From positions 1 through 64,000 of the forward strand of contig NZ_FZMZ01000005.1 of assembly GCF_900187325.1 (NCBI RefSeq): 64,000 bases of DNA, read 5' to 3'. The stretch comes from Virgibacillus ndiopensis. GTDB taxonomy: Bacteria > Bacillota > Bacilli > Bacillales > Amphibacillaceae. Of the stretch, positions 61,241 to 64,000 are shown in pieces (the first letter of the stretch is position 1; each line of letters opens with the position of its first letter). The notes below the pieces were generated by a model. The model was given only the letters and a program-made list of their open reading frames with translations, had not been told where the DNA came from and searched no databases. A program made the translations under genes and the position numbers.

Positions 61241-63265
61241 ATGAGTAGGAATTTACAAAAATCAATAGTTGCGGTTCTGACCTTTGGTGGTGGAGCCGCG
61301 CTTTTGTGCATATTAACTTTTATACATATAAATCAAGGAAATGTCTCGATTCCAACCTCCACTACTATTGAAGCAATCTTTACCCCACAGGATACGTTAG
61401 CACATCATACTGTACGGGTATTGCGGTTGCCAAGGGCAGTTATGGGGATTCTTGCCGGGGGTGCATTAGCTGTTGCTGGAGTTGTTCTGCAAACTGTTAC
61501 AAAGAACCCTTTATCCTCCGCGAGTACACTAGGTATACATTCAGGTACATATTTTGCTGTTGTATTCAGTACTGTTTTCTTTCCAGTTGCGCTTTTTGGT
61601 AACGGTATTATGGTTGCATTTCTTGGTGGTATTTTTACATTTTTAATTGTTTTTGTATTATCTGGTGGCAATAATGCTACACCGGTTCGCATGGTGTTAG
61701 CAGGTATGATCGTTACCTTTTTGTTTTCATCATTAACAAGTGTTTTGCAAATCTTTTATGAAAATGAAACAGCTGGATTGTTTTTATGGGGAGCGGGAAC
61801 ACTCGTACAAAATGATTGGAGTGGTGTGCATTTTTCCTGGCCGTTTATTGTTGCTGGTCTGGTTATACTGTTGATGATGTCCTTTAAACTCGATACCTTG
61901 ACATTGGGTGATGATGTAGCAATTGCCTTAGGTCAAAATGTAAATGTGATAAAATTCCTCTCCATAATTGCAGCGGTTATGCTAACGTCTGTTACTGTAA
62001 GTGTTGTAGGACCAATCGGTTTCGTCGGCCTTGTAGCACCACATATTATTAAGTTGATAGGCTATCGGAAGCATTTACCGCTCATTATTGCTTCGTTTAT
62101 TTGGGGAGCTAATGTGTTATTATTCGCAGATATATTGGCTCGTATAATCGATCCATCTTTTTCTGAGTTACCCGTAGGCGCAATCACAGCTCTAATCGGT
62201 GCACCATGGTTAATTTGGTTAGTTTTACGAATGAAGAAAGCAAAGTATGGGGAAGAAAACACGTCTGTTATGGCAGGAAAAACAACGATAGGTATTTCCT
62301 TAAAGATAATCATCCCTGCTCTGATAGCATTGATTTTAATAACAATGTTTGTAAGTCTGGCTACCGGAAATTATGGGTTTGAACCAATGGTAATGCTCCA
62401 GGCGCTGTTTAGTGATTCAAACGAATTTATGAAAAATTTGATTATCGATTTACGGTTACCTCGTGCACTTGTAGCACTGTTAAGTGGGATGGTTTTAGCA
62501 GTTAGTGGGTTAATTTTTCAAGGGGTTTTAAGGAATCCATTAGCAGATCCTTCGGTAATTGGTATAACCTCTGGTGCAGGTGTTGGCGCTCTTTTAACGA
62601 TGTTTGTTTTTGGGGTATCAGCGTTATGGGTTCCTATTGGAGCGATGGTTGGCTCAATGGTTTTCTTTATTTTTGTAATGGTATTAGCGATCCGAGCAGA
62701 GTTCCAGCCTACTATTCTAGCATTGTTAGGTATTGGTGTATCAGCGTTTGGATCAGCGATTATTCAGATACTAGTTGTTCGTGCAGATCTTAACGTAGCA
62801 TCAGCGTTGACCTGGTTATCCGGAACTACGTATGCAAAAGGCTGGTCTGAATTACTAAACTATTTAATTTGGCCAGTTGTGATTCTGTTTCCGCTTTTGC
62901 TTTTACGGGTGCGTGTACTGGATACGTTGTCATTAGGTGATGATACGGCTAAAGGACTGGGACTAAAAGTAATGTCAAGTAGATTTCAATTGGCATTTTT
63001 GGCAACGTTACTTGCAGCATTTAGTGTAGCGGCAGTAGGAGCAATCGGATTTGTCGGATTAATAGCACCGCATTTAGCAAGGCTCTTAGTTGGATCAACT
63101 AACCAACGATTACTGCCTGTTACGATTTTAATCGGTGGATCACTTTTAGTGGTGGCTGATTTATTTAGCCGGACCTTACTTGCGCCAAACGAAATTCCAT
63201 CAGGGATATTAGTAGCAATTATAGGTGCTCCATACTTTTTATGGTTGATGAAAAAAAGAGCATGA
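61241..63265 (+). CDS. Double-length FecCD/FhuB-type siderophore permease
   Basis: 674 residues, about 18-20 membrane helices. Two FecCD halves are fused head to tail. Each has the LRLPRAxxxxLxGxxLAxxG block (VLRLPRAVMGILAGGALAVA near 50; LRLPRALVALLSGMVLAVSG near 407) and the GxxGFVGLxxPHxxRL block (VGPIGFVGLVAPHIIKLIGY; VGAIGFVGLIAPHLARLLVG). Such fusions resemble E. coli FhuB. It begins four bases after the binding-protein stop. No ATPase gene follows, so the energy subunit must be supplied elsewhere, as YusV is in B. subtilis. Confidence 0.92.
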   Translation: MSRNLQKSIVAVLTFGGGAALLCILTFIHINQGNVSIPTSTTIEAIFTPQDTLAHHTVRVLRLPRAVMGILAGGALAVAGVVLQTVTKNPLSSASTLGIHSGTYFAVVFSTVFFPVALFGNGIMVAFLGGIFTFLIVFVLSGGNNATPVRMVLAGMIVTFLFSSLTSVLQIFYENETAGLFLWGAGTLVQNDWSGVHFSWPFIVAGLVILLMMSFKLDTLTLGDDVAIALGQNVNVIKFLSIIAAVMLTSVTVSVVGPIGFVGLVAPHIIKLIGYRKHLPLIIASFIWGANVLLFADILARIIDPSFSELPVGAITALIGAPWLIWLVLRMKKAKYGEENTSVMAGKTTIGISLKIIIPALIALILITMFVSLATGNYGFEPMVMLQALFSDSNEFMKNLIIDLRLPRALVALLSGMVLAVSGLIFQGVLRNPLADPSVIGITSGAGVGALLTMFVFGVSALWVPIGAMVGSMVFFIFVMVLAIRAEFQPTILALLGIGVSAFGSAIIQILVVRADLNVASALTWLSGTTYAKGWSELLNYLIWPVVILFPLLLLRVRVLDTLSLGDDTAKGLGLKVMSSRFQLAFLATLLAAFSVAAVGAIGFVGLIAPHLARLLVGSTNQRLLPVTILIGGSLLVVADLFSRTLLAPNEIPSGILVAIIGAPYFLWLMKKRA

Positions 63266-63269
63266 TAAT

Positions 63270-63320
63270 AAACGAGCAGTACTCCTCATTGTCTAGAAGT
63301 GAGAAGTGCTGCTCGTTATA
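63270..63320. terminator. Hairpin between permease and yceI
   Basis: AACGAGCAGTACTCCTCA pairs with TGAGAAGTGCTGCTCGTT with two mismatches around an 11-nt loop. T content is better on the minus side, so it may mainly end yceI transcription. Confidence 0.7.
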
Positions 63321-63328
63321 TAGTAGAT

Positions 63329-63865
63329 TTATGCTTGTTTATGAGCTTCGATTTCAATGTTGATTTTAACTTCGTCACCAACGAGTACGCCGCCAGTTTC
63401 AAGTGCAGCGTTCCAGGTTAGGCCAAATTCTTTACGACTGATTTTTCCGCTACCGCTAAAACCTGCAACTTGATTACCACTCATCGGATCTTTGTGTAAC
63501 CCTTCTAACGTTACATCAAATGTAACAGGTTTTGTTGTACCACGAATGGTAAAGTCACCAGTCACGTCATAATTTCCTTCAGACTTTTTTGTGATATTTG
63601 TTGCCTTGAATGTTATAGTAGGATGATTTTCTACATCAAAAAAGTCAGCAGATTGTAAATGATTATCACGCGCTTCGTTACGGGTATCAATACTGTTTAC
63701 ATTAATAGTAAATTCTACTTCTGCTCCTTCTAGGTTTTCTGGATCAGCTTCAATTGTTGCATCAAAATCGTTAAATACTCCTTTAGCCTTAGACATCATC
63801 ATATGTTTTACTACAAATTCTAACGAGCTATGTGCTGCATCAACAGTCCATTTTGTTTTTTCCAT
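63329..63865 (-). CDS. YceI-family protein
   Basis: 178 residues, a lipocalin-like beta barrel. The start KWTVDAAHSSLEFVVKHMMM and the segments SADFFDVENHPTITFKATNI and GDFTIRGTTKPVTFDVTLEG are standard for YceI, which binds isoprenoid quinones or polyisoprenoids. No signal peptide, so it is cytoplasmic as in other Firmicutes. ATG at 63865 follows GGAGGG; the frame upstream to 63883 has no site. The last 117 bp of the window upstream of it hold no further gene. Confidence 0.9.
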   Translation of the reverse strand: MEKTKWTVDAAHSSLEFVVKHMMMSKAKGVFNDFDATIEADPENLEGAEVEFTINVNSIDTRNEARDNHLQSADFFDVENHPTITFKATNITKKSEGNYDVTGDFTIRGTTKPVTFDVTLEGLHKDPMSGNQVAGFSGSGKISRKEFGLTWNAALETGGVLVGDEVKINIEIEAHKQA

Positions 63866-64000
63866 TCGTAAATCCCTCCACAAAATAATAGTTTATAACT
63901 TACTTTATGTAACTAAGTGTAAAATAATAAATTTATATTGTCAAGTAATTTTTGATGCGTTGTTATTAGTACTCACATTCCCTTGATAATGTTCGCTTAA

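Noticed and set aside
63898-63922. Imperfect inverted repeat upstream of yceI as an operator
   Set aside because: Half sites TTACTTTA and TAAGTGTAA match too poorly in this AT-rich sequence to claim a site.

Overview
The window looks like a chromosome segment of a low-GC, endospore-forming Bacillaceae, probably from the Oceanobacillus/Virgibacillus side of the family. That placement is an inference from gene content and codon style, not a measured result. Spore evidence is direct: a complete tricistronic GerA-type germinant receptor behind a textbook sigma-G promoter, a YhcN-like lipoprotein, and an Sda checkpoint peptide that is easy to overlook because it starts with TTG. Other Bacillus hallmarks are an S-box riboswitch, a PyrR attenuator, a sigma-W type yuaF-floT pair and an intracellular subtilisin with a LIPY pro-segment.

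Layout. 1-310: end of an rRNA operon (23S tail, 5S, terminator). 480-2200: decaying accessory DNA, with a frameshifted sda-like gene, an IS200/IS605 relic (tnpA and tnpB remnants pointing apart) and a winged-helix gene fragment running into the 3' end of ispA. 3.4-11 kb: ilvD, a TetR/MFS pair with a perfect palindromic operator, and a sigma-54 (SigL) 3-hydroxybutyrate module (PAS-AAA-Fis activator, -24/-12 promoter, dehydrogenase, GntP permease). 11-16.4 kb: NAD synthesis (nadB-nadC-nadA) facing a dedicated NifS-type desulfurase. 16.4-26 kb: a YetF-like membrane protein, a YhcN-like lipoprotein, a Tat-exported gluconate-dehydrogenase-like GMC oxidoreductase with its own TatA, an ynd-like three-gene membrane cluster and an S13 peptidase without signal peptide.

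26-34.8 kb: germinant receptor, an internally deleted IS256-family element, a MarR/MFS pair, and an S-box controlled operon of a flavin monooxygenase plus an ATP-grasp ligase. The last is the best candidate here for an undescribed small pathway. 35-45 kb: topB, a PyrR-regulated uracil permease, a SgcJ/EcaC-like gene broken by one stop codon, the NfeD/flotillin pair, sda and yyaL. 45-50 kb: a copper module (copA, ctaG, a YcnK-type copper repressor, a His-rich double-domain lipoprotein). 50-60 kb: mostly single housekeeping and uncharacterised genes (vWA lipoprotein, MazG-like, VOC, SDR, AlkA, YumB-type NADH dehydrogenase, VanW, DCC, TPR). 60-64 kb: a Fur-controlled siderophore binding protein with a double-length FecCD permease, then YceI.

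A family of dispersed MITE-like repeats (about 200-550 bp, ends resembling GGCTGTTTTC and GAAAAGAGCC) occupies at least five intergenic gaps and explains most otherwise empty DNA. No CRISPR array, prophage, tRNA gene or defence island was recognised.
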